A program made the translations under genes and the position numbers. Positions 51,447 through 63,000 of a stretch of DNA of 64,000 nt are shown one piece after another. This DNA is from Enterovibrio qingdaonensis. Lineage in GTDB: Bacteria; Pseudomonadota; Gammaproteobacteria; Enterobacterales; Vibrionaceae. The stretch spans positions 62,001 through 126,000 of the forward strand of contig NZ_JAJUBB010000002.1 of assembly GCF_028683135.1 (NCBI RefSeq), given 5' to 3'. Every line of letters starts with the position of its first letter. Position 1 is the stretch's first letter. The notes under the pieces are model-generated. The model was not told the origin of the DNA, did no database searches, and worked only from the letters and a program-made list of their open reading frames with translations.

Positions 51447-52326
51447 ATGGCTCAGGAAACAGGGTCGTGAGTTTGCTATCAATCCACTGCATGACTTTGT
51501 CCCATCCTCTAGCCTTGCGTTTGATGGCACTCAACGTGAGCAATGGTGGGCTGGACAGTTCACTGGTCGAGAGGACTTTCACCGAGCCATCTACCCAGTC
51601 CATTTGTGCAATATGTTGAGGAACAAAGGCCCAACCAACGCCACGCATTACCATATTGGAGATGTAGAAATAGCTGTCTACGTACCAGTATCTTGGGGAT
51701 ATTGGCAATTCTCTTGATACACCTAAGCTGTCGACGATAGCGAGTTGGCGGTAGTTAACTAAATCGTCTTCTCTTGGGTGTTGAATCTTCGCGAGCGGGT
51801 GATCATTTGCTGCAATCAGTACTTGGTTGACCGTCGTTACGTCATACCAATCTAGTGTTTCTTTCATCGGCTTAACACGGAAGATGAAGCCAATGTCAGC
51901 GCGTTCATCCTTCACCCAGGTCGCGATGTCGTCTTGCGAACCATTAAGGATCGTGAGCTTAAGGTCAGGGAAGGTGTCTGCCAACATTTCAAATAGCATT
52001 TCGAAGGTCTGCATTGGCACCGCTTCATCGATCGCGACGGTGAAGGCAACAGGGTCACCTTCAGTCACTGCCATTGCTCGCGCATTCATGCGTTGGCATT
52101 GCTGCAATATGGCTTTGGCGTCGATCAGCATCTCCTGACCTGCCTCTGTCAAAACAGGGAGTTTTGCTGAGCGGTCAAAAAGCTCAAACCCTAAATCTAT
52201 TTCAAGATTTGCAATGGCGGTGCTGACGCGAGACTGTGCCTTTCCCAATTTTCTTGCCGCAGCAGAGAAAGATCCGCTGTCCGCCGCTTCTACAAACGCT
52301 TTGAGCTGTTCAAGAGTCCACTGCAT
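51445..52326 (-). CDS. LysR family transcriptional regulator
   Basis: 293 residues. The N-terminal HTH reads LKAFVEAADSGSFSAAARKLGKAQSRVSTAIANLEIDLGFELFDRS (about residues 7-52, quoted by key parts SGSFSAAARKLGKAQ and LGFELFDR). The effector domain includes DEAVPMQTFEMLFEMLAD and MVMRGVGWAFVPQHIAQ. It is divergent from the MATE efflux gene across a 96-base gap and probably controls it. Its 3' end runs into the zrg terminator. Inducer unknown. Confidence 0.9.
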   Translation of the reverse strand: MQWTLEQLKAFVEAADSGSFSAAARKLGKAQSRVSTAIANLEIDLGFELFDRSAKLPVLTEAGQEMLIDAKAILQQCQRMNARAMAVTEGDPVAFTVAIDEAVPMQTFEMLFEMLADTFPDLKLTILNGSQDDIATWVKDERADIGFIFRVKPMKETLDWYDVTTVNQVLIAANDHPLAKIQHPREDDLVNYRQLAIVDSLGVSRELPISPRYWYVDSYFYISNMVMRGVGWAFVPQHIAQMDWVDGSVKVLSTSELSSPPLLTLSAIKRKARGWDKVMQWIDSKLTTLFPEP

Positions 52327-52422
52327 CGTTTCGTTACCTATCCGAATTTAGGATGATTATAATCTTTATTCTATCTGGAATCTGAAGATAATATCGCGAG
52401 ATTTTTCTATACGACACTTTAT

Positions 52423-53787
52423 ATGCACACCCTTGATGTAAATCCTACTGCTTCAATAACCAAAACGTTTTGGCGTTTCACCATTCCCGCGATTGCAGCC
52501 ATGATCGTAAACGGCCTGTATTACTTGGTTGACGGGATCTTTATTGGCCACTTCGTCGGTGCGGAAGGACTAGAAGCGATAAACATTGCGTGGCCTGTCA
52601 TTTCAATCATTGGCGGCTCTGGCTTAATGATTGGAATGGGGGCGGGTAGCCTTATTTCTATCTATCGCGGGGAAGGGAAACTCGTGGCAGCACGCAAAGC
52701 TATGACAACGGGTTTATTGTTGACGGCGGTTTTTGGTGCATTGTCATCCATTTACATTCTTCTTTTTGGTAAAACTCTGGTTCATGTTCAGGGTGTTACG
52801 GGCCTCGCTGAAGGCTTTGCGAATGATTACCTGAGCGTTTTCATTTTTGGTTCGATCGCGACAGTCGCGGCGTCAGCCCTGCCGTTTCTTATTCGAAATG
52901 ATGACAGTCCAATTGTTGCCACGAGCATGATGGTTGCAGGTGCTTTGACCAATATAGCAATGAACTATGTGTTTATTGGTGTGCTTGGCTGGGGGCTTGA
53001 AGGTGCAGCTATCGGTACTGTCGTCGCCCAACTAATGAGCATTGTCATGGCGTTGGGGTATTTGGTGTCAAAGCACTCCTACCTTGAGATATTTAAACAC
53101 CCTCTACGAAGCAGCATTAGTGATGCCAAACAGACAGTGGTATTGGGTAGCTCTTCGCTTGCGATGTTCATGTACTACGGCGTGCTTGTGGCGTTTCACA
53201 ACAAGCTGTTTGCTGAGTATGGCTCCAATGTCAGCGTCGCTGCGTTTGCCGTTGTTGGTTATTTAATGACGCTTTACTACGTAGTGGCAGAAGGCATTGC
53301 GGAAGGTATGCAGCCGCAAGTGAGCTTCTACCATGGCGCAAAGCAATACAATAACATCGTGAAAGTGGCAAAACTGGCGACAATCGTATCGTTAGCGGCC
53401 GGTGTTTTTTGGTTAGCCGTACTCAATGTGTTCCCAGATTTTGTCATTGGTATGTTTAATTCGGGTAACGATTCGCTGATTGAAGAAGCAACGACAGGTA
53501 TTCGTATTCACCTCTCCGCAATGTACCTAGATGGATTGATTATATTGGCGTCAATGTACTTTTTATCGGTGGGCAAGGGAGGGACATCACTGGCGATTTC
53601 GTTGGGCAATATGTTCATTCAGCTGCCGTTCTTAGCCGTGATGCCAAAACTTTATGGACTAAATGGCGTTTGGATGTCTATGCCGTTATCTAACGTTGTA
53701 TTGGCGTCGATTGTACTTCCTGTCATGTGGCATCATATTCTGAAACAGCGCAGTGCAACTCAAACACCTGATTTGGTACCCGCCTAA
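52423..53787 (+). CDS. MATE family multidrug/Na+ antiporter
   Basis: 454 residues with twelve hydrophobic segments. The opening TKTFWRFTIPAIAAMIVNGLYYLVDGIFIGHFVGAEGLEAI is the MATE start pattern (key: Pro in IPA, VDGIFIG, GLEAINIAWP), repeated in the second half (SLAMFMYYGVLVAFHN, FAVVGYLMTLYYVVAEGIAEGMQP). The latter resembles the DinF/MepA-like branch. These export cationic drugs or polyamine-like compounds by Na+ or H+ antiport. No ribosome binding site is evident before the ATG, so translation may be weak or leaderless. Likely under the divergent LysR regulator. Confidence 0.9.
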   Translation: MHTLDVNPTASITKTFWRFTIPAIAAMIVNGLYYLVDGIFIGHFVGAEGLEAINIAWPVISIIGGSGLMIGMGAGSLISIYRGEGKLVAARKAMTTGLLLTAVFGALSSIYILLFGKTLVHVQGVTGLAEGFANDYLSVFIFGSIATVAASALPFLIRNDDSPIVATSMMVAGALTNIAMNYVFIGVLGWGLEGAAIGTVVAQLMSIVMALGYLVSKHSYLEIFKHPLRSSISDAKQTVVLGSSSLAMFMYYGVLVAFHNKLFAEYGSNVSVAAFAVVGYLMTLYYVVAEGIAEGMQPQVSFYHGAKQYNNIVKVAKLATIVSLAAGVFWLAVLNVFPDFVIGMFNSGNDSLIEEATTGIRIHLSAMYLDGLIILASMYFLSVGKGGTSLAISLGNMFIQLPFLAVMPKLYGLNGVWMSMPLSNVVLASIVLPVMWHHILKQRSATQTPDLVPA

Positions 53788-53798
53788 TCAGAAAATTG

Positions 53799-53824
53799 AA
53801 GGGGAGCTGATGCTCCCCTTTTTT
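53799..53824. terminator. Terminator between MATE and chemoreceptor genes
   Basis: AAGGGGAGC and GCTCCCCTT pair over 9 bases with a TGAT loop, followed by T6. It lies between convergent genes. Confidence 0.88.
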
Positions 53825-53828
53825 GTCG

Positions 53829-56732
53829 TTAAAACTCATCCCATTCAATTTCATCTTCCTCCGGAGGAGGAGCGCGACGCACTTTCTTTGCGCCGACTTT
53901 CTTCGTGCTTTTGGTGTTTTTGAAGACGGGAGACTTTATCGCTTCCGTCACTTCCGCAACGGTAAAGAACTCCATCATCACGCTCATGTCTTGAGACTGT
54001 GAAAGCATGCTTTCACCTGCTGTAGCAGCCTGTTCCACCAACGCGGCGTTTTGCTGCGTCATGGTGTCCATTCTCGCAATGGCGATATTGACCTGTTCGA
54101 TGCCTGAGCTTTGTTCTTGTGCCGCTTCACTGATTTCAGCCATTTTAATGCCGACTTCTTCAACCATGTTGACGATTTCCTGCAGCGTATCGCCCGACTC
54201 ACTCACGAGTTCAGCACCGTCTTCCACTTTTTTGTTTGTGTCGCGGATAAGTTCTTTGATCTCTTTTGCCGCTTCCGCAGAGCGCTGCGCCAGACTTCTT
54301 ACTTCGCCTGCAACTACCGCAAAGCCGCGTCCTTGCTCGCCAGCACGGGCGGCTTCTACGGCCGCATTCAGAGCCAGCAAATTGGTTTGGAAAGCAATTT
54401 CATCAATCACACCAATTATGTCTGAGATCTTGTTACTGGCACCGCTGATTTGATCCATGGCGGTGATAGTGCGCATTACGACACTGCCGCCTTCACGGGC
54501 TTTCGATCGGGCTTCCTCACTTAACTTATTCGCGAGTACGGCATTATCAGCACTTTGTTTCACCGTATCTGTCATGCTTTCCATGCTCGCGGCGGTTTCT
54601 TGAAGCGATGTTGCCTGATCTTCTGTTCGTTGACTTAAGTCCCGATTACCCGAGGCTATTTCATTGGATGAATTAGATATTGTTGCGGAGGCACGACGGA
54701 TATCGCTGATCACCTGCGTGAGTTTTTCGATGGTGGAATTGGTGTCTGATTTGAGTTGTCCGAATCGTCCTACATAGTTTTTCTCAATTCGCTCGGTCAG
54801 ATCACCACTGGCCATTGCGCCTAAGATGCGTTGGACATCCGCCAACGCTGCATCTGTATTGGTTGTCAATGTATTGAGGCCTTGCGCGAGGTTAAGCAAG
54901 AACCCCTGCTTTCCTTCAAGTGACAGTTGTTTAGAGAAGTCACCTCGGGAAGCTGCGTCAACGACCCCATCAATATCTCGCTCTATCGCCACTTCTGCAG
55001 TTCGGTCTGTCCATTCAATCACAGAGCCAATCCGCTCTCCGTCATCATCAATAATGGCACTGACAGCGACGGCCATGATACGGCTACCTACGGGCAATTC
55101 GACGTGATGTGTACCGTGCAGGTGATCGAGGATATGCCGCTGATGATTCGGGTTTCTATGGAAGAAATCGATATTTTGACCGAGGATATTTTCGGGGTCA
55201 AAATTCGGAACAAGCGTGGCGAAATCCTCTCTGGCGTCTGACATGAGTTCCCTAGAAGAACGGTTCAGATAGATGATGTCGTAATTTCGGTCAGCAATCA
55301 TCGTGTTAGTCGAGACATTATCAAGTGCTTGTCTGACACGGGCGTTTTCTTCTGCCTGACGTTTTGATTCGCACTCAAGGTTCGCTTTAATAGATTCAGA
55401 CTCTTCGATGTTTTCTAGCGAAGTGTTTGTTGCTTGCTTAATAAGATGCAAATCACCACTGTATTCTGACTCAATTCGGTTACTGAAATCACCGTCTGCT
55501 AGGCCTTCCATTACCTTGCGAATTTCACCTATTGCGGCTTGCATACTGTCCATCAGTGTATTGAATGCACGGGCAGACTGACCGATTTCGTCATTACTCT
55601 TCACTTCTACGCGCGTTGAAAAATCGCTGTTCACCGCAACGTCTTTCAGTTGTTCAGTTAAGTCTTGAACCGGTTTGGTCACCGAGCGTGTTACCAGCAA
55701 GGCGACAATCGAAATAATGATGACCCCAACAACGAGAACAATGAGTACGAGGTTTTTTAAACTGCTGATGGAGTCGAACGCTTCAGCCTCATCAATTTCG
55801 GCAATGAGCGCCCAATTGTTGTCACCAAACTGAATCGGTGTATACGCTGAGAGCACGGGTATACCGCGATAATCGGGAATAATATCGAAAGCGGTCTTCC
55901 CAGCTAATGCGTTTTGAGATGCGGAAGTTTCTAACCTACCAATCTTTGGATTTTCAAATGAAGCGAGCACAGAGTGCGTTTCGGGAGCAAGGTAGGAGTC
56001 AGAACGCATCAGAAAATCGGGCCCAACCAGATAGGTTTCACCGGTTTCTCGCATACCTGTTCGCTGCAACATGATGCGGTTCATTTCATCAAATGAAAGC
56101 TCAAGCACGGCGACAGCAAGGGTATTTCCTATGAGATCTTTTATTGGGCTAGCGATAAAAGAAGCGGGCTTGTTGTCATTTGCTGCGTAACGTTGGTAGT
56201 CCTGCGAAGCGACATCCTGTGTTTTGAGTACCTTATTAAATACGGCAGCGAGTGGACTATTCTTCAACGCCCCGGTGTTGAGGTTCGCGCCAAGATCCCC
56301 TTTCTTATTTGCGGTATAAACGACCTGGCCTGAGTTAGCCTGGATAATGAATACGTCAGCGTAACCATACACGTGGACGTAATCGGAGAGCGTTTTTCCG
56401 TGCGTATCCCATATTTCTTTGTATTCGTAGGTGTCTATGAGAAATTCATCGTTGACGCCAATCTCTTCATCGACCGCATAAAACTGCATAAGCTTTTGAA
56501 TTTGCTTTGCATCTTCACTTCCCGACAGTATTTGAACGTCATTGAAGGCACGAGCGAAATAGGTTTCAATTTGCGTTTTCTTCACTTCGCGCATACTGAC
56601 GAGCTGTGCAAATGCTTGTTGTTGAAGGGCTTCGCTTGTTTTACTTAGGGCGAGGTATCCAACGACCATAATTGGCAGTACGCCGATAACTAGAAAAATA
56701 AGCAGCAGTTTTGACTTCAGTTTTCCAAACAT
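53829..56732 (-). CDS. Methyl-accepting chemotaxis protein with Cache, HAMP and PAS domains
   Basis: 967 residues. TM1 (~9-29), a periplasmic double-Cache-like domain (~35-325), TM2 ([21 protein letters not shown], ~335-357), HAMP (~358-410) and a second HAMP-like unit ([18 protein letters not shown]), a PAS domain (~475-590, [18 protein letters not shown]), further HAMP-like segments, then the signalling hairpin with [32 protein letters not shown]. After a basic linker the protein ends EWDEF, matching the XWXXF tether that recruits CheR/CheB. It would sense a ligand directly or via the solute-binding protein encoded 85 bases upstream, and steer the flagellar motor. Confidence 0.93.
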   Translation of the reverse strand: MFGKLKSKLLLIFLVIGVLPIMVVGYLALSKTSEALQQQAFAQLVSMREVKKTQIETYFARAFNDVQILSGSEDAKQIQKLMQFYAVDEEIGVNDEFLIDTYEYKEIWDTHGKTLSDYVHVYGYADVFIIQANSGQVVYTANKKGDLGANLNTGALKNSPLAAVFNKVLKTQDVASQDYQRYAANDNKPASFIASPIKDLIGNTLAVAVLELSFDEMNRIMLQRTGMRETGETYLVGPDFLMRSDSYLAPETHSVLASFENPKIGRLETSASQNALAGKTAFDIIPDYRGIPVLSAYTPIQFGDNNWALIAEIDEAEAFDSISSLKNLVLIVLVVGVIIISIVALLVTRSVTKPVQDLTEQLKDVAVNSDFSTRVEVKSNDEIGQSARAFNTLMDSMQAAIGEIRKVMEGLADGDFSNRIESEYSGDLHLIKQATNTSLENIEESESIKANLECESKRQAEENARVRQALDNVSTNTMIADRNYDIIYLNRSSRELMSDAREDFATLVPNFDPENILGQNIDFFHRNPNHQRHILDHLHGTHHVELPVGSRIMAVAVSAIIDDDGERIGSVIEWTDRTAEVAIERDIDGVVDAASRGDFSKQLSLEGKQGFLLNLAQGLNTLTTNTDAALADVQRILGAMASGDLTERIEKNYVGRFGQLKSDTNSTIEKLTQVISDIRRASATISNSSNEIASGNRDLSQRTEDQATSLQETAASMESMTDTVKQSADNAVLANKLSEEARSKAREGGSVVMRTITAMDQISGASNKISDIIGVIDEIAFQTNLLALNAAVEAARAGEQGRGFAVVAGEVRSLAQRSAEAAKEIKELIRDTNKKVEDGAELVSESGDTLQEIVNMVEEVGIKMAEISEAAQEQSSGIEQVNIAIARMDTMTQQNAALVEQAATAGESMLSQSQDMSVMMEFFTVAEVTEAIKSPVFKNTKSTKKVGAKKVRRAPPPEEDEIEWDEF

Positions 56733-56817
56733 TGTTCACCCTTATCGTCACGCATGTCAGAAAGGGTAGAGCCCTTCTGATACGTTAGTGTCAAAGCAAA
56801 AGGTAGAGCCAGAGTCT

Positions 56818-58380
56818 CTATTGCAGCGACCAGTGGTCTGGAGAGACTTCTATTTCCCACAGTGGCATGTTCGCCATACGGTAGGGGGAATAACTGACGT
56901 TTTTATTCACGGCCAATACTTTGTTGGGCGTAGGGACAAATAGCATGTACCCGCTGTTATAAACATGTCTCATGATTTTTTCAGATACTACGTCGAACTC
57001 TGGCGTACCGACTGACTCGCGGAACATATCTTCGATATAGCCATCGAGTTGGCTGTCAGGAAAAATGGTGCTCCAATAATTATGCGTACGGTAAACGAGG
57101 AAGGCTGACCAAGGATGGTTGTAGTACCAGTCGTCGTCCCCCCAAACCAGCAAGTCCCATTCTTTAGTGTTTTTCTTTGCATTGGTGCTGAGAAGCTGGC
57201 CAAACACATCTTTTTCACTCGATGTGATATCGAAGTTGAGTTTTACCCCGACCTTGCGGAGGTCGCGATCAATTCCCTTCCAGATGTGCATGAATCGGTC
57301 TTGGGTATAAACGTTGAGCTCCAACCCATTAAGGGTCTTTTTCAAATCCTCGCGGATTGATTTGGGGTCTTGTACTTCAGAATAGGCTTTCAGGTTCTTA
57401 ACGACTTTGTCTACGCCAGGGTAAAGCGGAGCCGCCAGAGTAGGACTGATTTGTCCTTCCCCGTTGTAATATTTATTGAGCAATCTGCGCTGATCGATGG
57501 CTTTGTTCAGAGCCACACGAACATCTTTGTCCAGTAGCTTTTCATTGCCCGTGCGCATATTGATATGAATGGCGATGTTGTCTGTAGACGGTGCGGTGAC
57601 CAGCTTAGAGTACCGAGATGAGGCGACGCGATCCTTTTCTGAAACAGGGATTGGCATTATGTCGAGCTCACCTTCTCTGTCTAGGGCCATTTCAATCGCG
57701 ACGTTACTGTCTAGCTCTGTATAAACCGTCACTTTTTCAATTTTTGGGTATTCAGGGTTCCAGTAATTAGGGTTGGCAACCAATACTGCTTTGGGCGTTT
57801 GTCGATCCCCTTCGATATAGCCTTCCTTCAGAATGTAAGGTCCTAAGCCGTAAGGACCAGCTTCAGCCAAGTTGGGGCAGGTCGGCTTACCATTCCAACC
57901 GAACTTTTCTAAATACGGACGCGTGTAGAACTGAATCCAAATGGCATCGTTGAGAAACTGCCCGTACTTCTCTTTAAGGTGAAACCTTACCGTGTAGTCA
58001 TCCACTTTTTCTGCGTAATCAAAAACGGAATCGATTTTCGTGAACAGGAATGGGGCCTTTTTGAAATAGTTCATATTCATCAAAACCGCATCGGCATTGA
58101 AGGGAGAGCCATCTTGAAATTTGACGCCACGACGTAGATCAAACTCGTAGGTTGTGTCGTCAACTTTGCGGTGTGAGACCGCCATGTCGTACTCCCAGCC
58201 TTGTTCATTGTTGGCAGGTTTTAGCAAAGCAGCATTGATTGAGTGGGAAATATAGATATAGGGAAGACTCGGAATAAAAACTTTTAGGTGCGAACCTTTA
58301 ACTGCTTGCGCAGACGCAAGCATTGGGACAAACAGGATCAGTGATAGCAGCATTTGAGTGATTAATTTTACAGCCTTCAT
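56818..58380 (-). CDS. Family 5 extracellular solute-binding protein, orphan
   Basis: 520 residues with a signal peptide (1-24, ASA). Peptide/nickel-type SBP_bac_5: FDLRRGVKFQDGSPFNADAV, GPYILKEGY, DVRVALNKAIDQRRLLNKYYNGEG are family blocks. It would bind oligopeptides, nickel-chelates or similar in the periplasm. No ABC permease or ATPase genes adjoin it; instead it is followed, 85 bases on and same strand, by a chemoreceptor gene. Such orphan binding proteins can act as ligand adaptors for chemotaxis (inference). The start ATG is at 58378-58380. Confidence 0.9.
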   Translation of the reverse strand: MKAVKLITQMLLSLILFVPMLASAQAVKGSHLKVFIPSLPYIYISHSINAALLKPANNEQGWEYDMAVSHRKVDDTTYEFDLRRGVKFQDGSPFNADAVLMNMNYFKKAPFLFTKIDSVFDYAEKVDDYTVRFHLKEKYGQFLNDAIWIQFYTRPYLEKFGWNGKPTCPNLAEAGPYGLGPYILKEGYIEGDRQTPKAVLVANPNYWNPEYPKIEKVTVYTELDSNVAIEMALDREGELDIMPIPVSEKDRVASSRYSKLVTAPSTDNIAIHINMRTGNEKLLDKDVRVALNKAIDQRRLLNKYYNGEGQISPTLAAPLYPGVDKVVKNLKAYSEVQDPKSIREDLKKTLNGLELNVYTQDRFMHIWKGIDRDLRKVGVKLNFDITSSEKDVFGQLLSTNAKKNTKEWDLLVWGDDDWYYNHPWSAFLVYRTHNYWSTIFPDSQLDGYIEDMFRESVGTPEFDVVSEKIMRHVYNSGYMLFVPTPNKVLAVNKNVSYSPYRMANMPLWEIEVSPDHWSLQ

Positions 58381-58728
58381 ATCGTCTACCTTGATACACG
58401 CTTCTTGTTGTTAATTTTCTGTTTATTCAGGGCTTAACTAAGAAAAGTGTAGTTAACCATTGGCGCATTTTTTAGGCGCATGACATGTACGTGAAACAAT
58501 GTGCGTGCATAACACTGATTAGTAAAAGAAAATATTTTTTTGATGATGGTTTGTCTGCATAACGGAATGCGAACGGCGTACAAGTCGGTAGTCAGGGGCT
58601 TACCAGTATCAGATACAGCAGGTTAGGCATTAAGTCTTCGTTTGTTCAGCTTCTTTTCGCGACTGTTATTGAATGGTTTCCAAGAGGCCGAATTTTATAA
58701 CGTTGTACAGCTAACAGAAAGGAATCCC

Positions 58729-58821
58729 ATGCATACTAGCTGCGATCATGCGGTAAGTGGGTTTGGGTGTCTGATATTTGCTCAACGCTCTGAAAGTGCA
58801 AACAAATCTTTTCGTCGCTAG
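58729..58821 (+). CDS. Possible 30-residue leader peptide upstream of RND operon
   Basis: ATG at 58729 with AAGGA 5 bases upstream opens a 30-codon frame ending at TAG, 84 bases before the RND adaptor start. The peptide (MHTSCDHAVSGFGCLIFAQR... ) has no membrane segment. Ribosome-binding quality and position are the only evidence; it may be chance. Confidence 0.25.
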   Translation: MHTSCDHAVSGFGCLIFAQRSESANKSFRR

Positions 58822-58873
58822 GTCAATATATACGAACTTTTATCGCCCTTTTTTGTTCCTACTGCGTTTAGCT

Positions 58874-58883
58874 CGAAGCTTCG
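58874..58883. promoter_or_regulatory. 10-base palindrome before the RND operon
   Basis: CGAAGCTTCG is a perfect palindrome 22 bases upstream of the adaptor ATG, within the expected leader. A TetR-type pump repressor could use it, but no such gene is adjacent. Confidence 0.25.
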
Positions 58884-58905
58884 TGTTTTAGGGAAGGAGA
58901 ACACC

Positions 58906-60027
58906 ATGATTAACCGGAAGTTAATGCTTCCTGCGCTTATTAGCGCCGTTCTATTAGCTGGTTGCGGAAACGATCAAGCACCTCAAAATAAATCTTTTGT
59001 TCCTCTTGTCAGCATTCAGGCTGCAGAAGTGATTGACTATCAGCCTATTCAAACGTTCGTTGGACGTACAGAAGCGGTTGAAGATGTGGGTATCGTTCCT
59101 CAAGTTTCTGGCTACTTGAAAATGCGTTATTTCAAGGAAGGGCAGTTGGTCGAAAAAGGTCAATTGCTTTATAAAATCGACCCTTCGCTATATGAAGCAA
59201 AAGTAGCCAGTGCTCAAGCTGCCGTTTCTCAAGCAGAAGCGGGTCTTCACAATGCAAACCTAGATTACGCGCGTGGCCAAGATTTGTTGCCACGTGGGGG
59301 TATCAGCCAGTCTGAGTTTGACCGACTGACAGCGGTTAAACTGCAAGCAGAGGCATTGGTGAAATCCGCAGATGCACAATTAAAAGCCGCTGAACTTGAT
59401 TTGTCTCATACCACGATTGTTGCGCCGTTCACCGGACGAATCAGTGAGAGCAATGCAAGTTTGGGTGATCTGGTTTCGCCCTCTACAGGCACTTTGACGA
59501 CCATCGTAAGTTTGGACCCAATGCAAGCGTCATTCTCTATGAGTGAAAAGCAGCGCTTGGAAATGGGGGCAGACTTGGTATCTGGCAGTGGTAAAGGCCG
59601 CGGTGGCGCGGTTGAAGTGTATCTGCGTTTAGGTAAAGGCTACGACTACGACCACGTTGGTAACATTGATTACCTCGGTAACCGTATCGACATAAAAACG
59701 GGCACCATTGGTTTACGCGCAAGCTTCCCTAACCCAGAGCATCGCTTGCTACCCGGTCAATATGTTGAAGTTATCGTAAAAGATAAAAAGCCACTACCAA
59801 GCATCGTTATTCCACGCCTATCAGTTCAAACTGATTTAGAAGGCGATTTTGTCATGGTGCTGAAAGATGGCAATAAGGTTGAACGCCGTAATGTGATTCT
59901 GGGTGAGCAAACCGACGATGGGATCATCGTTCGCAAGGGCCTGAATGAAAATGAACAGGTACTTACCAAGGGCTTACAACGCGTGCGCAATGGCATGACA
60001 GTTCGCCTTCAAGGTGAAGGGGCGTAA
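58906..60027 (+). CDS. RND efflux periplasmic adaptor lipoprotein
   Basis: 373 residues. Lipobox LLAGC places the acylated Cys at 21. Membrane-fusion-protein order: beta-barrel and lipoyl half-motif ([25 protein letters not shown]), alpha-hairpin ([22 protein letters not shown] ... [20 protein letters not shown]), second lipoyl half ([19 protein letters not shown]) and membrane-proximal domain. It links the inner-membrane pump to an outer-membrane channel. GGGAAGGAG precedes the start. The pump gene begins 5 bases after its stop. No outer-membrane factor gene is present, so a TolC-like channel from elsewhere is needed. Confidence 0.93.
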   Translation: MINRKLMLPALISAVLLAGCGNDQAPQNKSFVPLVSIQAAEVIDYQPIQTFVGRTEAVEDVGIVPQVSGYLKMRYFKEGQLVEKGQLLYKIDPSLYEAKVASAQAAVSQAEAGLHNANLDYARGQDLLPRGGISQSEFDRLTAVKLQAEALVKSADAQLKAAELDLSHTTIVAPFTGRISESNASLGDLVSPSTGTLTTIVSLDPMQASFSMSEKQRLEMGADLVSGSGKGRGGAVEVYLRLGKGYDYDHVGNIDYLGNRIDIKTGTIGLRASFPNPEHRLLPGQYVEVIVKDKKPLPSIVIPRLSVQTDLEGDFVMVLKDGNKVERRNVILGEQTDDGIIVRKGLNENEQVLTKGLQRVRNGMTVRLQGEGA

Positions 60028-60032
60028 CGCAT

Positions 60033-63000
60033 ATGCTGAGTCGTTTCTTTATCCAGCGACCTAAGTTCGCGTTGGTTATCTCAATTATTCTGACCTTGGC
60101 GGGTGCTATCGCAATGATGAACCTGCCGGTAGCGGAATACCCTCGAATTAGTCCTCCGTCCGTCAATGTTTCTGCACTTTATTCAGGTGCGAGTGCTGAA
60201 GTTGTTGAGCAAGCACTGGCTGACCCGATAGAGACATCGGTCAACGGCGTAGAAAACATGATTTACATGTCTTCTAAAAGTGCCAATGACGGTTCTTACA
60301 GCCTGAATGTAACCTTTGATATCGGTACCGACCCCGATATGGCTCAGGTTAACGTTCAAAACCGTGTTGCTCAGATCGAGTCAAAACTTCCGCCAGAAGT
60401 TCGTCAGGTGGGTGTGACGGTTAAAAAGCGTTCGCCAGACCTCTTGATGGTACTGAACTTCTACTCTCCAGAAGGGAAGTATGATGACCAGTTCCTTGTT
60501 AACTACATCAATTTGAATATCAAAGATCAGTTAGCGCGCGTAAAAGGCATCAGTGAGGTTAACGTTGTGGGTGGTGGTGAATACGCGATGCGTGTTTGGC
60601 TAAACCCAGAAAAAATGGCAAACCTAGGTATCACGACGTCTGACGTGCGCTCTGTGTTGGCAGAGCAGAACGTGCAGGTTGCGGCGGGTGATATTGGTGC
60701 ACCGCCGTTCAACAGCGTTCAAGAGATGACATTTAAGCTAGTAACACAAGGCCGTCTTGGCTCGGTGGAAGAGTTTGAAAACGTCGTTGTTCGCGCAAAT
60801 GCCGACGGCACCATGGTTTACCTGAAAGACATCGCGGATATTTCTCTCGGTCGTAAGTTCTACTCCGGTAATGGTAAGTATCGAGACCGCCCAGCGTCTA
60901 TCGTGATCCTGAACCTGCAATCTGATGCGAACGCATTGGAAAGCGGTGGCTTGATCATGGAGCGTTTGGAGGACCTGTCGCACAACTTCCCAGAAGGCTT
61001 GGCCTATGAGGCAAGCTACGACACAACCCTGTTTGTATCTGAGTCTATAAAGGGCGTAGCCAAAACGTTAATCGAAGCGGTAATTTTGGTTATTGCGGTT
61101 ACCTACCTATTCTTGGGCAGTTTCCGCTCCACACTGATCCCAGTTGTCGCGATTCCAGTGTCGTTAATTGGTACCTTTGCCATCATGTTGGCGGCAGGGT
61201 TTACCATCAACACGGTGACACTATTTGGTTTGATCCTTGCTATCGGTATCGTGGTAGATGACGCTATCCTCGTTATTGAAAACGTCGATACCAATATGGA
61301 AAAAGACCCCTCATTGACGCCAAGGCAAGCCACCTTAATTGCAATGAAGGAAGTGACGGGACCTATCATTACGTCAACATTGGTACTGTTCGCCGTGTTT
61401 CTTCCGGTGGCAATGTTGCCGGGGATTACAGGGATCATGTACAGCCAGTTTGCACTGACGATTTGTATCTCTGTACTTCTGTCCGCAATCAATGCTTTGA
61501 CCCTATCTCCTGCACTGTGCACCTTGGTGTTAAAACAAGGCAGTGATAACCATGCACGTTGGTTCAAAACCTTTAATAAAGGCTTAGAAGCCGTCACAAA
61601 CAAATACGGTTCTGCAGCAGGGTTCCTTGTTCGCAAGACGCTGGTTTTGGGGGCCTTATTTGTTATCGCAGTGGGCGCAGCAGGTTACTTTGCTAAAACC
61701 ACATCGACCGGTTTTGTACCGCAGGAAGATAAAGGTGTGCTTCTGGTAAACATTCAGTTACCTGATGCCGCATCTTTGTCTCGTACGGAAGAAGTAACCC
61801 GCAAGTTGACTCAGATAGTGACCAGCGAGCCGGGTGTTGAAGCTGCAACCGTTGCGAATGGTTTTGCGTTCTTGACTGGCGCAGCGGCATCGAATGGTGC
61901 ATCCATGTTTATCAAGCTAAAGGATTGGGAAACCCGTCAAGAGCTTGAAGGGAAGCACGACGCATTCTCCATCACTAACCGTATCAACGGTGCTGCGGCA
62001 ATGCAGCTTCCAGAAGCGGTTGTGTTTGCAATGGGACCGCCAGCGGTACCGGGCATGGGTGCGGCATCGGGCTTTGAGTTTGTACTGGAAGATACCTTGG
62101 GTCGCAGCCGAAGTGATTTGGCAATGCTGATGCAGCAGATCATGGTAAAAGCGAATGAACAGCCAGAAATTGGGCGAACGTTCAGCACCTTCCGTGCCAA
62201 TGTTCCGCACTTCTACATTGATGTAGACCGTGAAAAAGCGAAGCAGTTGGGCATCCCGCTCTCTGAAATCTTTACCACGCTGCAAGGTAATCTTGCGGGC
62301 ATGTACATTAACGACTTCTCGCTGTTCGGTAAGAACTACCGCGTGACTATTCAAGCGGACGCAGACTACCGCAATGATCTGGATTCGTTGGGTCGCTTCC
62401 ATGTTCGTTCAACAACAGGCGATATGATCCCGCTCAGCACCTTGATCGATGTTGAACAAGTGTTTGAGCCTGATGTCGCATGGCGTTACAACATGTATCG
62501 TTCAGCGGTAATCCAAGGCTCACCAGCTCCAGGCTATTCGTCGGGTGATGCGATTGCTGCCATGGAACGTGTTGCAGCCGAAATGCTGCCACAAGGCTAC
62601 CAGTTCGAGTGGACCGGTATGGCTTATCAGGAGAAGCAAGCAGGCAATCTGGCAATCTACGCGTTTGCGATGGCTCTTGTCTTTATCTACCTGTTTATGG
62701 TGGCGCAGTATGAGAGTTGGAGTATCCCACTGGCGATCATACTTGTGGTTCCAGTCGCGACCTTGGGCTCGTTTATTGCACTTGCGATGACGGGAACACC
62801 GTTGAACCTGTATGCACAGATAGGTCTGGTTCTACTCATTGCGCTAGCAGCGAAAAACGCCATCCTTATCGTTGAGTTTGGCAAGTATGAGCGTGAAGAG
62901 AAACTGCTCTCTATCAATGACGCTGCGGTTGAAGGCGGTAAGCTTCGCTTCCGCGCTGTGAACATGACATCTTGGTCGTTCATTCTCGGTATCTTGCCAC

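Larger units (their letters stand above)
58381..58905. other. Divergent intergenic region upstream of the RND pump
   Basis: 525 bases with the promoters of the leftward SBP gene and rightward RND operon. It contains a possible 30-codon leader frame (58729-58821) and the palindrome CGAAGCTTCG at 58874-58883, shortly before the RND start. No tRNA or terminator is seen. Confidence 0.5.
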
